Source of the DNA: Ureibacillus composti
GTDB lineage: Bacteria; Bacillota; Bacilli; Bacillales_A; Planococcaceae
NCBI GenBank assembly: GCA_030348875.1
Contig: JAUCEP010000002.1
Location: 1,691,001 to 1,755,000, forward strand
Reading direction: 5' to 3'
DNA: 64,000 nt
Position numbers and translations under genes: made by a program. Positions 53,518 through 62,885 of this stretch are shown piece after piece. Below the pieces are notes generated by a model. It was not told the DNA's origin and made no database searches. It saw only the letters and a program-made list of their open reading frames with translations. Every line of letters starts with the position of its first letter. The first letter of the stretch is position 1.

Positions 53518-55131
53518 ATGACAAATCACTATGATGCATTAGTTATTGGCGCTGGGTTTTCTGGAATTTACATGACGTATAAGTTGCGTACGGAAGGGTT
53601 TACAGTTAAAACGTTAGAAAAAGCGGCAGGTGTTGGAGGGGTGTGGTATTTTGCCCGTTATCCAGGTGCACGTTGTGATTCAGATAGTGTCTATTATAAT
53701 TACATCTTTTCGGAAGAATTATATAAAAAATGGTCATGGTCTACTCGATTCGCTGGACAAGACGAAATATTAAGTTACTTAAATTTTGCTGCTGATGAAC
53801 TTGATGTGAAAAAGCATATGCAATTTTACACGGAAGTGAAACAAGCTGAATGGGATGAAGACAAAAACATTTGGCGAGTCACAACTGATCAAGGAGAAGA
53901 ATTTACAGCAACCTATCTAATCTCAGGGGTAGGATGCTTATCTACTTCGAATATCCCTAATTTTGAATGGCGTGACAGCTTTAAAGGAGAAAGCTACCAC
54001 ACAGGGGCATGGCCGCATACGCCGGTCGATTTCAAAGGCAAACGTGTCGGTGTCATTGGGACAGGCTCTAGTGGTGTGCAATCGATCCCTGTGATTGCCC
54101 AAGAGGCAGAAGAGGTATTTGTATTCCAACGTACGCCGCAATACTCAGTTCCTACACGAAATCGTCAATTTACAGAGGAAGAAATCGCTCAATTTAAAGC
54201 GGAGTTCTTAGAGGCACGCGAAATAATGAAAGCGTCTCCATCTGGTCTACCTATTCCACGCTCAACAAAATCTGTTGTTGGGACACCGGAAGAAGAGCGT
54301 CTTGCCATTTTAGAAGATGCTTGGGAAAAAGGTGGAATGATACTAAATAATGCATTCTACGACATTGTAACAGATCCAGAATCTAATGAAATAGTGTCAG
54401 AATTCCTTCGAAATAAAATTCGCGAAAAGGTGAAAAAACCTGATATCGTCGAACAACTATTACCTTACTATTATTATTCAACAAAACGTCCAATTTTAGA
54501 TACAAACTATTGGGAAACGTATAACGAAGATCATGTACATGTAGTCAATTTACGTGAACAACCAATTGAACTAATCACAGAAAACGGTATTCAAACAACA
54601 GAAAAAGAATATCCACTAGATATCATTGTGTTTGCTACAGGTTACGATGCGATGACAGGAACCTTATTAAAACTAGATATTAGAGGAAGAGATGGAGTCT
54701 CGCTGAAAGAAAAATGGGAAGATGGGGCAAAAGTTGAAACGTATTTAGGGCTTGGAATTGCTGGATTCCCGAACTTCTTTACGATTACAGGTCCACAAAG
54801 TCCATCCGTTTTAACCAATGTGCCAACTGCCATCGAACAACATGTGGAATGGATATCTGACTGCTTAGTTTCTTTAAGAGAACGGAAAGTAAAAACAATC
54901 GAACCAAAAGTAGAAGCAGAACAACAATGGAGCAAACAGTGTACAGAAATTGCGAACAGTACATTGTTTACAAAAACAGAGTCTTGGTATACAGGTTCAA
55001 ATATCGAAGGCAAATCACGTGACTTCTTAATCTACTTGGGAGGTCTAGATAATTATCGCCAAATTTGCAATGAAGTTGCTGAAAAGGGATATAAAGAGTT
55101 CGAATTACAATTTGAAGAAGTTAAAGCGTAA
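53518..55131 (+). CDS. Flavin monooxygenase, Baeyer-Villiger type
   Basis: The 537-residue protein belongs to the cyclohexanone-monooxygenase-like class. It has the FAD motif IGAGFSGIYMTYKLR, the block GVWYFARYPGARCDSDSVYY, the Baeyer-Villiger fingerprint FKGESYHTGAWPH (FxGxxxHxxxWP) and the NADPH motif VGVIGTGSSGVQSI. A further FATGYDAMTGTL follows. Such enzymes convert a ketone to an ester or lactone with NADPH and oxygen. The preferred start is ATG 53518 after GAGGGGAG, though TTG 53515 is also open. Its neighbours encode an esterase and two dehydrogenases, which fits ketone breakdown. Confidence 0.92.
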   Translation: MTNHYDALVIGAGFSGIYMTYKLRTEGFTVKTLEKAAGVGGVWYFARYPGARCDSDSVYYNYIFSEELYKKWSWSTRFAGQDEILSYLNFAADELDVKKHMQFYTEVKQAEWDEDKNIWRVTTDQGEEFTATYLISGVGCLSTSNIPNFEWRDSFKGESYHTGAWPHTPVDFKGKRVGVIGTGSSGVQSIPVIAQEAEEVFVFQRTPQYSVPTRNRQFTEEEIAQFKAEFLEAREIMKASPSGLPIPRSTKSVVGTPEEERLAILEDAWEKGGMILNNAFYDIVTDPESNEIVSEFLRNKIREKVKKPDIVEQLLPYYYYSTKRPILDTNYWETYNEDHVHVVNLREQPIELITENGIQTTEKEYPLDIIVFATGYDAMTGTLLKLDIRGRDGVSLKEKWEDGAKVETYLGLGIAGFPNFFTITGPQSPSVLTNVPTAIEQHVEWISDCLVSLRERKVKTIEPKVEAEQQWSKQCTEIANSTLFTKTESWYTGSNIEGKSRDFLIYLGGLDNYRQICNEVAEKGYKEFELQFEEVKA

Positions 55132-55145
55132 AAGGGGGAATGAAA

Positions 55146-56642
55146 ATGGTGAATACGACTATATCAATCAATGAAAAGGTACAAGAGTTTTTAGTAGGAA
55201 CAAAGGACATGTACATCGATGGGAAATGGGTTCAGGCAGTTAGCGGAAAAGTATATGAATCTATTAATCCAACAACGAATGAAGTATTAGCAAGAATATA
55301 TGAAGGTGATGAAGAGGAAGTTAATTTAGCTGTACACGCAGCAAGACGCGCATTTGAAGGTGGTTGGAAAAAAACTGCACCTAGAGAACGAGCAAGATTA
55401 TTAAATAAATTAGCAGATTTAATTGAAGAAAATTTGGAAGTCATTACACAACTTGATGCCCTTGAATATGGTGGCACACTAGCTGTAGCAGGTGGCTTTG
55501 CACAAAATGCAGTGCATCATGTGCGTTATTATGCTGGTTGGGCAACAAAGCTTTACGGAGATACAGTTGAGTTAACAGCTGGTGGCAATAATCATGCCTA
55601 TACAAAGCGTGAACCACTAGGTGTATGTGGTCAAATTACTTCATGGAATTTCCCAGCATTAGTTGCATGCTGGAAATTAGCAGCACCACTTGCAGCCGGG
55701 AATACGGTTGTCTTAAAACCTGCGCAGCAAACGTCTTTATCAACATTATATATTGGTAAGTTAGTAGAAGAAGCAGGATTCCCTGCTGGTGTTGTGAATA
55801 TCGTTACGGGGTCAGGAAGTAAACTGGGTGAAGCGATTACATCACATCCAGATATCGATAAAATTGGCTTCACAGGTTCAACGGTTGTTGGGAAACGAAT
55901 TATGGAAAAAGCATCAAACACATTGAAAAAAATTACCCTTGAACTTGGTGGAAAGTCGCCAAATATTATTTTTGCGGATGCTGATTTGAGTAAAGCAGTT
56001 CCAGGTTCTATTATTGCCATTTTAATGAACACCGGACAAGTATGCGCGGCAGGCTCACGTTTATACATTGAACGAGCTGTATATGACGAAGTAAAAGAAA
56101 AGCTGGTTGAAATTGCTGAAAGCTTTGTACTAGGTGATCCATTAAATCCGAATTCACAGATGGGCCCACTCGTATCAGAAGCACAGGTTGAAACGGTTGA
56201 AAGATATGTAGAGTTAGCGAAAAAAGATGGTGCGACTATTTTAACAGGTGGAAAACGGCCTGATGATCCAGAGCTTGCAAAAGGAAACTTCTATTTACCA
56301 ACAATAATCGAAGGATTGAATGAAAATTGTCAGGCAGTTTATGAGGAAATTTTTGGCCCTGTACTTTGTATTTTACCTTTCGACTCTATCGAAGAAGTCA
56401 TTGAACGTGCGGATACAACAGAATATGGTCTAGCTTCTGGTGTTTGGACGACGAATTTAAATACAGCTCATAAAATGATTGATTCATTAGATGCAGGTTC
56501 TGTTTGGGTCAATGGATATTACCAAAATGACGATAATATCCCTCTAACAGGATTTAAACAAAGTGGTGTTGGGTCTGAACTAGGGTTAGCAGGGATTGAA
56601 GCATATACAAAAGTAAAAAGTGTTGCCATTAATCTAGGATAA
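55146..56642 (+). CDS. Aldehyde dehydrogenase of the ketone-degradation operon
   Basis: This NAD(P)-dependent aldehyde dehydrogenase of about 498 residues has ITSWNFPALVACWKLAAPLA, the catalytic Glu in LELGGKSPNIIFADADL and the catalytic Cys in NTGQVCAAGSRLYIE. It would oxidise the aldehyde arising from the hydroxy acid made by the esterase. The start ATG 55146 has AAGGGGG at the right distance. ATG 55140 overlaps the site. It follows the monooxygenase by 14 bases. Confidence 0.92.
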   Translation: MVNTTISINEKVQEFLVGTKDMYIDGKWVQAVSGKVYESINPTTNEVLARIYEGDEEEVNLAVHAARRAFEGGWKKTAPRERARLLNKLADLIEENLEVITQLDALEYGGTLAVAGGFAQNAVHHVRYYAGWATKLYGDTVELTAGGNNHAYTKREPLGVCGQITSWNFPALVACWKLAAPLAAGNTVVLKPAQQTSLSTLYIGKLVEEAGFPAGVVNIVTGSGSKLGEAITSHPDIDKIGFTGSTVVGKRIMEKASNTLKKITLELGGKSPNIIFADADLSKAVPGSIIAILMNTGQVCAAGSRLYIERAVYDEVKEKLVEIAESFVLGDPLNPNSQMGPLVSEAQVETVERYVELAKKDGATILTGGKRPDDPELAKGNFYLPTIIEGLNENCQAVYEEIFGPVLCILPFDSIEEVIERADTTEYGLASGVWTTNLNTAHKMIDSLDAGSVWVNGYYQNDDNIPLTGFKQSGVGSELGLAGIEAYTKVKSVAINLG

Positions 56643-56655
56643 GGAGTGTTGTCAC

Positions 56656-57708
56656 ATGAAGGCGTTAGTAATCGAAGGGGTAAAAAATGCATTTGTACAA
56701 GAGGTTGCAGATCCAATAATCGATGAAAATGGTGTCATCGTCAAGGTAAAAGCAAATGGGGTTTGTCGTAGTGACTGGCATTATTGGGCTGGGGATATTC
56801 CAATTACACAGAAAATCTTAGGACATGAATTTACTGGGGTTGTCGAAGAAGTAGGGAAGAATGTAAACAACTTCAAAAAAGGCGATCGCGTTATCGTTCC
56901 TTTCTCCGGTAGTGATGGCACTTGTCCATATTGTCAACAAGGCCATTCAAACCTTTGTCATTCTTCATTTATTCCGGGTTCGACTTACGATGGTGGTTAT
57001 GCGGAATATGTAGGGGTACCATTAGGTGACCGTAATATCATTCATTTACCAGAAGAAATTAGCTTTTTAGATGGTGCTGCATTAGGATGCCGTTTAATGA
57101 CAGCATTCCACGGAGTTGTGGATCGAGCAAAAGTAGAGCCAGGTGAGTGGGTAGTTGTATATGGTTGCGGAGGCGTTGGTTTAAATGCTATTAATATCGC
57201 TTCTTCCATTGGTGCAACAGTAATCGGAGTCGACATTAATCCTAAAAATCTAGAACTTGCGAAACAAATGGGTGCACATGTGGTGATTAATAGTAAAGAA
57301 GTAGACCCTGTTGAAGCAGTTCGCGAAATTACAGGCGGCGGTGCAAATGTATCAATTGATGCACTAGGTATCGCTGACACTTGTCTAAATGGCATCAATA
57401 GCTTAGCAAAACGTGGTCGTCATTTACAAGTTGGTGTCACAACGAAAGTAGAGGGTGGAAAAGTAGCATTGCCGATTGACCAAATGGTGATGCAAGAAAT
57501 CCAATTTATCGGGACACTCGGAATGCCAAACCATCGTTTTGATTCATTACTTCCTCTAGTGTTACAAGGCAAAATTACACCAGGTAAAATGGTAACAGCT
57601 CAAATAAGTTTATCAGAAGTAACAAAAATCTTTGAAGAGATGAGTAACTTTAATACGTCAGGTACGTATATTGTAACGGAATTTAGCAATAGTACTGTAG
57701 GAGTTTAA
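56656..57708 (+). CDS. Zinc-dependent alcohol dehydrogenase
   Basis: This 350-residue medium-chain dehydrogenase keeps the catalytic zinc ligands (Cys in NGVCRSDWHYW and HE in ILGHEFTGVVEEVG). The structural-zinc lobe reads SDGTCPYCQQGHSNLC, so one of the usual four cysteines is replaced by Asp. The NAD motif is YGCGGVGLNAI. It would oxidise the starting alcohol to a ketone or the hydroxy acid to an aldehyde. It closes the four-gene operon, 13 bases after the aldehyde dehydrogenase, and is followed by a terminator. Confidence 0.92.
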   Translation: MKALVIEGVKNAFVQEVADPIIDENGVIVKVKANGVCRSDWHYWAGDIPITQKILGHEFTGVVEEVGKNVNNFKKGDRVIVPFSGSDGTCPYCQQGHSNLCHSSFIPGSTYDGGYAEYVGVPLGDRNIIHLPEEISFLDGAALGCRLMTAFHGVVDRAKVEPGEWVVVYGCGGVGLNAINIASSIGATVIGVDINPKNLELAKQMGAHVVINSKEVDPVEAVREITGGGANVSIDALGIADTCLNGINSLAKRGRHLQVGVTTKVEGGKVALPIDQMVMQEIQFIGTLGMPNHRFDSLLPLVLQGKITPGKMVTAQISLSEVTKIFEEMSNFNTSGTYIVTEFSNSTVGV

Positions 57709-57743
57709 CTTCAATCAGTGGGGGATAAACCCCCGACAGAAAT

Positions 57744-57786
57744 AACTGTAGATTAATCGGGACGCCGATTGATTTACAGTTTTTTG
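57744..57786 (+). terminator. Rho-independent terminator of the second catabolic operon
   Basis: AACTGTAGATTAATCGG pairs, with wobbles, with CCGATTGATTTACAGTT, followed by six T. Confidence 0.88.
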
Positions 57787-57911
57787 TTTGTTAATTTTTC
57801 ATCAAATGAATATAGACGGCAACAAAATTAATTCGCAAAAAATTGCGAATAGATTCACTAAAAACAATATTCTTCTTATAAAATCGAGGAAATTCTCGTT
57901 TTTCACATTAG

Positions 57912-57962
57912 TGTTAGATTTTATAACATATCATTGACAAGTAACATGACCGAGCGTATTAT
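57912..57962 (+). promoter_or_regulatory. glnR: glnRA promoter with tandem GlnR/TnrA boxes
   Basis: TGTTAGATTTTATAACA (57912-57928) is an exact match to the GlnR/TnrA consensus TGTNA-N7-TNACA. A second, weaker box TGACAAGTAACATGACC (57935-57951) lies 23 bases on. The promoter is TTGACA (57934), 17 bases, TATTAT (57957-57962). The weaker box overlaps the -35, the same layout as the two glnRA operators of B. subtilis. Confidence 0.8.
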
Positions 57963-57986
57963 ATTGGTTAGAGGGAGGTGGGTTAA

Positions 57987-58391
57987 ATGAGTAGTGAAAA
58001 CAAAAAAACGAGTGAACTTCGTAGATCGATGCCGTTACTTCCAATTGGTACGGTAATGCAATTGACAGAATTATCTGCTCGTCAAATTCGCTATTATGAG
58101 GAACATGATTTAATTCAACCACACCGTTCAGAAGGGAACCGACGAATGTTTTCGTTAAATGATGTCGATACTCTTCTTGAAATAAAAGATATGCTTGAAC
58201 AAGGCATTAACATGGCAGGAATTAAAAAACTATTTGCACTTAAAGAAAATCCGGCAGTTCAAGCAGCTCAAACCGAAAAAGAAATTTCTGATGCTGATTT
58301 ACGCCGTATTTTACGCGAAGAGATGAAAGTTGCTCAACGTATGCAAAAGACATCATTACGTCAAGGGAATTTATCGCGTTTTTATCAATAA
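57987..58391 (+). CDS. glnR: Nitrogen regulator GlnR
   Basis: GlnR is a MerR-family repressor of glnRA, activated by feedback-inhibited glutamine synthetase. The 134-residue protein has the winged-helix [39 protein letters not shown], followed by a dimerisation helix. The C-terminal tail ([13 protein letters not shown]) is the glutamine-synthetase-responsive part that distinguishes GlnR from TnrA. The operators found upstream indicate autoregulation. It lies just before glnA, as in B. subtilis. Confidence 0.96.
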   Translation: MSSENKKTSELRRSMPLLPIGTVMQLTELSARQIRYYEEHDLIQPHRSEGNRRMFSLNDVDTLLEIKDMLEQGINMAGIKKLFALKENPAVQAAQTEKEISDADLRRILREEMKVAQRMQKTSLRQGNLSRFYQ

Positions 58392-58499
58392 AATAAAAAC
58401 GCATAAATAAATAAAAAACAAATTACTAAACATCAACGTGTTAGCAGACTATCCAAAAAAGCGCTAGCAGCTGAGGTAACTATTAGGAGAGTGAAATCT

Positions 58500-59834
58500 G
58501 TGGGGAAATACACAAAAGAAGACATTAAACGCCTTGTAGAAGAGAAGGGTGTAAAATTCATCCGTTTACAATTTACTGACATTCTAGGAACAATCAAAAA
58601 CGTTGAAATTCCTGTTAGTCAATTAGACAAAGCAATCGACAACAAAATGATGTTTGATGGATCTTCAATCGAAGGTTTCGTACGTATTGAAGAATCAGAT
58701 ATGTACCTATACCCTGATCTTGACACATTCATGGTGTTCCCATGGACAACTGATAAAGGAACAGTTGCTCGTTTCATTTGTGATATTTACACTGCTCAAG
58801 GAGAACCATTCGCTGGTGACCCACGTAACAACTTAAAACGCGTATTAAAAGAAATGGAAGAAATGGGCTTCACAGATTTCAACTTAGGGCCTGAACCAGA
58901 ATTCTTCTTATTTAAATTAGATGAAAAAGGCGAACCAACTTTAGAAGTTAATGACCATGGTGGTTATTTCGATTTAGCGCCAACTGACCTTGGGGAAAAC
59001 TGCCGTCGTGACATCGTGCTTGAACTAGAGGAAATGGGCTTTGAAATCGAAGCTTCTCACCATGAAGTAGCACCAGGTCAACACGAAATCGACTTCAAAT
59101 ATGCAAACGTAATTGAAGCATGTGACAACATCCAAACGTTCAAATTAGTTGTTAAAACAATTGCACGTAAACACGGATTACACGCAACATTCATGCCAAA
59201 ACCATTATTCGGTGAAGCGGGTTCAGGGATGCACTGTAACGTTTCTTTATTCAAAGGGAAAGAAAATGCATTCTATGATCCATCAACTGAGATTGGTTTA
59301 TCAGAAACAGCTATGCAATTCATGGCAGGGATTTTAAACCACGTTAAAGCATTTACAGCGATTACAAACCCAACTGTAAACTCTTACAAACGTTTAGTAC
59401 CAGGTTATGAAGCGCCATGTTACGTAGCATGGTCAGGACAAAACCGTTCACCATTAATTCGTATCCCAGCTTCTCGTGGAGTTTCTACACGTGTTGAAGT
59501 ACGTTCAGTGGACCCAGCTGCAAACCCATACTTAGCATTAGCGGTTATTTTAGAATCTGGTTTAGAAGGTATCCGTCAAGGGTTAACTCCACCACCAGCA
59601 ATCAACCGCAACATCTATGTAATGTCTGAAGCAGAGCGCATAGAAAATGGTATCGATAACTTACCATCATCACTTCTAGACGCACTTAAATTATTAAGTC
59701 AAGACGAAGTAGTGAAAGGCGCATTAGGCGAACACATCTACGAAAACTTCAAAGAAGCAAAAGAAATCGAGTTCGACATGTTCCGTACACAAGTACACCC
59801 ATGGGAACGTGAACAATACATGAAAATGTACTAA
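58500..59834 (+). CDS. glnA: Glutamine synthetase type I
   Basis: GlnA makes glutamine from glutamate and ammonia and, when inhibited by glutamine, activates GlnR and TnrA. The protein of 444 residues shows [36 protein letters not shown], the metal-site block [17 protein letters not shown] and the ATP-region [24 protein letters not shown] at 58500 with AGGAGA 9 bases before gives the 444-residue length of B. subtilis GlnA; GTG 58491 directly follows the ribosome site and is less likely. Terminator follows. Confidence 0.98.
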   Translation: MGKYTKEDIKRLVEEKGVKFIRLQFTDILGTIKNVEIPVSQLDKAIDNKMMFDGSSIEGFVRIEESDMYLYPDLDTFMVFPWTTDKGTVARFICDIYTAQGEPFAGDPRNNLKRVLKEMEEMGFTDFNLGPEPEFFLFKLDEKGEPTLEVNDHGGYFDLAPTDLGENCRRDIVLELEEMGFEIEASHHEVAPGQHEIDFKYANVIEACDNIQTFKLVVKTIARKHGLHATFMPKPLFGEAGSGMHCNVSLFKGKENAFYDPSTEIGLSETAMQFMAGILNHVKAFTAITNPTVNSYKRLVPGYEAPCYVAWSGQNRSPLIRIPASRGVSTRVEVRSVDPAANPYLALAVILESGLEGIRQGLTPPPAINRNIYVMSEAERIENGIDNLPSSLLDALKLLSQDEVVKGALGEHIYENFKEAKEIEFDMFRTQVHPWEREQYMKMY

Positions 59835-59842
59835 TTAGAAGG

Positions 59843-59875
59843 AGCTTCGACACGTTGACCGTGTCGAAGCTTTTT
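59843..59875 (+). terminator. Rho-independent terminator of glnRA
   Basis: The perfect 11-bp stem AGCTTCGACAC/GTGTCGAAGCT is followed by TTTT. Confidence 0.9.
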
Positions 59876-59933
59876 GTTTTAGTGAGAGAAAATTGTGCGA
59901 GAGTAGTTCACTCGGGAAATTAATATTCAAGTA

Positions 59934-59964
59934 AAAAGAACCCCAACTTTTGTGAGATGGGGTT
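59934..59964 (-). terminator. Rho-independent terminator
   Basis: On minus, AACCCCATCTCAC pairs partly with GTTGGGGTT and is followed by CTTTTT. It follows the small membrane-anchored gene. Confidence 0.65.
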
Positions 59965-59977
59965 TAATTATGTCTAT

Positions 59978-60439
59978 TTAGCTTTCTTTCCATGTTAAAA
60001 CATTCTCAAGATTCGTAATCAACGAACCGTTTTCTTTATCGAAAATTTGAATTAACACTCTTGATAGGTTTGGGTATGTTTCATGGGGTTGGAGTTTTAA
60101 TAATATATAAATATCTGAATCTGTATGTTTTTCAAAAGTATAAGTTGATTTTTCTAACTCGGGTTCGTCATAACCAAGAGATTGAATCGCTTCAATTCGA
60201 TCATCAAAAGCTGTTTCAGTCGCAATAGCAGTAGTGCCAGCTAATTCATTTTGCGCTACTACTTGTGCAGCTTGAAATTCTTCTTCAGAAAAGTTAGCGC
60301 GATCTTTGAATTGAAAGTAGATCCCGATAGCACCTGAAATGAGAAACAACAAAATAAGTGTAATCGAAATCACTTTGACACTAGAGCCTCCACGTTCATT
60401 TAGGCGGTTTGATAAAAGGTTCTTTGCTCGCTTATTCAT
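59978..60439 (-). CDS. Hypothetical single-pass membrane protein next to pilin genes
   Basis: This protein of about 153 residues has a basic N-terminus, one transmembrane helix (VISITLILLFLISGAIGIYF) and a soluble outer domain of about 110 residues. It lacks a prepilin cleavage motif. I do not recognise it. The start ATG 60439 has AGAAGGTG 6 bases upstream and is preferred over GTG 60448. It lies downstream of the minor-pilin operon but after that operon's terminator, so it has its own transcript. A role with the pilins is possible but unproved. Confidence 0.6.
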   Translation of the reverse strand: MNKRAKNLLSNRLNERGGSSVKVISITLILLFLISGAIGIYFQFKDRANFSEEEFQAAQVVAQNELAGTTAIATETAFDDRIEAIQSLGYDEPELEKSTYTFEKHTDSDIYILLKLQPHETYPNLSRVLIQIFDKENGSLITNLENVLTWKES

Positions 60440-60642
60440 GCGGAACACCTTCTTATTAAAGTTTTAATGGGAAAGAGTGGGGCAATAAACGTGCCCCCTA
60501 TATCTAATAATGTAATCTAAATGTAAGGCAAAATCTATCTACTAAATCATTCAAAATCGTAACATTACATGAACATTTGGGGAGGATTTTGTGCAGGAGA
60601 AGATTTTGTTTGTACATTCGCCGATGAATTAATTTATTTCGT

Positions 60643-60670
60643 AATAAAAAAGCTCCCTAGTTAAGGGAGC
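60643..60670 (-). terminator. Rho-independent terminator of the pilin operon
   Basis: On minus, GCTCCCT pairs with AGGGAGC across TAACT and is followed by TTTTTTATT. It starts right after the last pilin gene. Confidence 0.85.
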
Positions 60671-60673
60671 AAA

Positions 60674-61933
60674 TTAATTACTAGTTATATTGTAGTTGTA
60701 ATCTTCTTTAATTATATAGGGTACATCCCAAGTCCAAGATGGATTTTTACCCCCAGAATTGCTCGTGCCCCCAGCACATGCTCCGTTTATATCAAACGCT
60801 TCTGAGTCTTCACTTTTTACATATATCTTTACTGAGTCATCTTTATAATTATTAATGCCTACTAGATTCCCGTATATACAGATGGTTACATTAGTTGCAT
60901 TTCCGTTTATGTTATTTTTGAAAGTAGCATCTTTCCCTACTACTATTTTCATATTCTTTGAATTATTTAAATTACCAAAATTTGCATTTCCGCCGATAAA
61001 TATTTCTCCAATGCTATTGTTAATTCCGCCACTAAGTGAGATGTTACTACCTTTTGGGTCTAGAAAGTCACCTGTAACGTAGAGAAGACCACCATTAAAG
61101 TCAAACTTTTTATCAAAAGAAAGATTTCCAATTACTTTTACTGTTGAATTAGTAAAGGTAGGTTCATTTTCTGGGAAGTTTTTGTCGCCAATAAATTGAC
61201 ACTTTTTATTTATAAAGCTAGATGTATCATTTTCACAAGTAGGTAAGTTATTATTAGGATCTGGGTCTTGAATTAATGGTACTGCTTGTAGAGTGTTAGA
61301 GTTAGATCCATTATTGTAGCTTATCGTGTTATCAGTAAAAGCATTAGATGAAGAATTGATCATTTGACCGAAATCGATTTCAAGGTTAGCTTTAACTGTA
61401 GTATCATTTGATTCTTTTGTTCCACTCTCTATTCCAGTACTATAAAAAGTAATGGTAGCAACATTATCAACTAGGGATGATAGAAGTATTTCATTGCCAT
61501 TAGAATTTTTATCAAATCCAATCTCAAACTTGGGAGAACTACTTTCTGTGCCAATCGACTTTGACCGTGGTAGACCTGTGTTGCTATTAGAAAGCTTTCT
61601 TTCTAGAAAATCATATGCTGCAGTTATCCCTTTTTTTTGTGCGACTAACAAAATTTCATCAGTAATTACTTGATCAACAGAATTTAAATAGTCATTTTGC
61701 GCATTTCTTGCCACTTCTTTAGCTTCATTAAATTCATTTTTAATGGCATTCATATAAAATTGACTACCCATTTCAGCTAAATCTACAGATTGCATTTTTG
61801 CTTCTACAATCGTATTCTGCTTTGCGCTATTGGTGGATTGTACTGTAAAAGATAAAGCTAGTATTGTAAAAACAGATATGATCATTAGCACGAAGAAAAG
61901 TGTATAACCTTGATTGTTCCGTAAGTTTTCCAT
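60674..61933 (-). CDS. Large minor pseudopilin without Glu5 (PilX/GspK-like)
   Basis: This 419-residue protein begins NNQGYTLFFVLMIISVFTIL, a prepilin-like Gly followed by a hydrophobic helix, but residue 5 after the cleavage Gly is Phe, not Glu. Lack of Glu5 is typical of PilX/GspK-type minor pilins that start the fibre tip. The C-terminal half has regularly spaced hydrophobic/Gly/Asn patterns (GNLSFDKKFDFNGGLLYVTG, FIGGNANFGN) that look like a beta-solenoid. It has cysteine pairs that could form disulfides. It overlaps the next gene by one base. Confidence 0.75.
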   Translation of the reverse strand: MENLRNNQGYTLFFVLMIISVFTILALSFTVQSTNSAKQNTIVEAKMQSVDLAEMGSQFYMNAIKNEFNEAKEVARNAQNDYLNSVDQVITDEILLVAQKKGITAAYDFLERKLSNSNTGLPRSKSIGTESSSPKFEIGFDKNSNGNEILLSSLVDNVATITFYSTGIESGTKESNDTTVKANLEIDFGQMINSSSNAFTDNTISYNNGSNSNTLQAVPLIQDPDPNNNLPTCENDTSSFINKKCQFIGDKNFPENEPTFTNSTVKVIGNLSFDKKFDFNGGLLYVTGDFLDPKGSNISLSGGINNSIGEIFIGGNANFGNLNNSKNMKIVVGKDATFKNNINGNATNVTICIYGNLVGINNYKDDSVKIYVKSEDSEAFDINGACAGGTSNSGGKNPSWTWDVPYIIKEDYNYNITSN

Positions 61934-62379
61934 TATTCCCCTCCAATTAACCGATGTAATTGAAATTCAACTTGAATTTGATTATCTCTATTGTTTTTTT
62001 CAAATATTGTTAGTTTTAATAACTTATTATTATCTTCGTTTTTAGGTTTTATTGTGATGGGTGTATTTTCAACTTGTAGACATAATTTGCTATTTTCATA
62101 TTTTCTATTTAAATTCTTCCGATCTATTATCGAAAAACTACAAGAATCAGCAGAAGGAATGATTTCATAATAATCCTCTTCTGTTGTTTGGTGTATCTTA
62201 GTCAAATCAGAGATAATAACATTTGCTTGTTGTTGAATTTGTGTCTTAGTAATCGCATTTGCTGAATAATTAACACCTTGAAAAAATATATTCCACATCA
62301 ATAACCCGATAATAGAAATTAAAACAATTATTGCTAACACTTCAACTAATGTAATTCCTCTTTGATTTTTGTTTAACAT
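61933..62379 (-). CDS. Type IV pilin-like minor pilin
   Basis: The 148-residue protein has a class III/IV prepilin N-terminus, NQRGITLVEVLAIIVLISII, with cleavage expected after Gly and the conserved Glu at +5. One long N-terminal helix serves as the membrane anchor, followed by a globular domain with two cysteines. Such minor pilins initiate or stabilise type IV pili or competence pseudopili. It is the middle gene of three, overlapping the PilX-like gene by one base and only 2 bases from the upstream pilin. Confidence 0.85.
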   Translation of the reverse strand: MLNKNQRGITLVEVLAIIVLISIIGLLMWNIFFQGVNYSANAITKTQIQQQANVIISDLTKIHQTTEEDYYEIIPSADSCSFSIIDRKNLNRKYENSKLCLQVENTPITIKPKNEDNNKLLKLTIFEKNNRDNQIQVEFQLHRLIGGE

Positions 62380-62381
62380 TT

Positions 62382-62885
62382 TTATTCTTCCCTTATAAAG
62401 ACATATCCGTATGTTTCAGTAACTTTAATTGCTTTATTCGTCAAAGCATTATTTTTAACCGAACCTTCTCTATAGATATTTATTTGAATTGGATATGCTT
62501 TCGTTGGTTTAGTATCTAAATCGGCTTCCATAGTTAAGATAACTTCCACATCAAATGATGACAAAAGTGAAGGGGAAGAGGATGTTTGATCCGTAACGAT
62601 TTTTATTTTGTGTGGGTTATTTGTTTTGTCTACATTAATTGCTATACCAGGCACCCGTAAGCTAGATTGTGTATTTATAAAATCATTATTATTATTTAAT
62701 TCATTTTGCCAAAAACTTAACTCAGCACCTGCTAAATTAATAGCTTGCTGTTTTTCGCTGTTATGGCTATTTGTTTTCCCCATTTGCGGAAAAAAGTTTA
62801 AAAATGAGATCAGGACAACTGTTAATATAACAATAGATGCAATAACCTCAATGAGAGTTACCCCTTTTTCATTTAGTGGAATCAT
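62382..62885 (-). CDS. Type IV pilin-like protein (PilV/ComG-like)
   Basis: The 167-residue protein starts MIPLNEKGVTLIEVIASIV, with a prepilin peptidase site after Gly8 and Glu at +5. A helix of about 20 hydrophobic residues follows. It is the first gene of the three-gene pilin operon. No pilus ATPase, platform or peptidase gene lies in the window, so those must be elsewhere. Confidence 0.85.
   Translation of the reverse strand: MIPLNEKGVTLIEVIASIVILTVVLISFLNFFPQMGKTNSHNSEKQQAINLAGAELSFWQNELNNNNDFINTQSSLRVPGIAINVDKTNNPHKIKIVTDQTSSSPSLLSSFDVEVILTMEADLDTKPTKAYPIQINIYREGSVKNNALTNKAIKVTETYGYVFIREE

Noticed and set aside
36291-57911. Classical genomic island or prophage
   Set aside because: No integrase, transposase, tRNA gene or flanking direct repeats were seen at either border.
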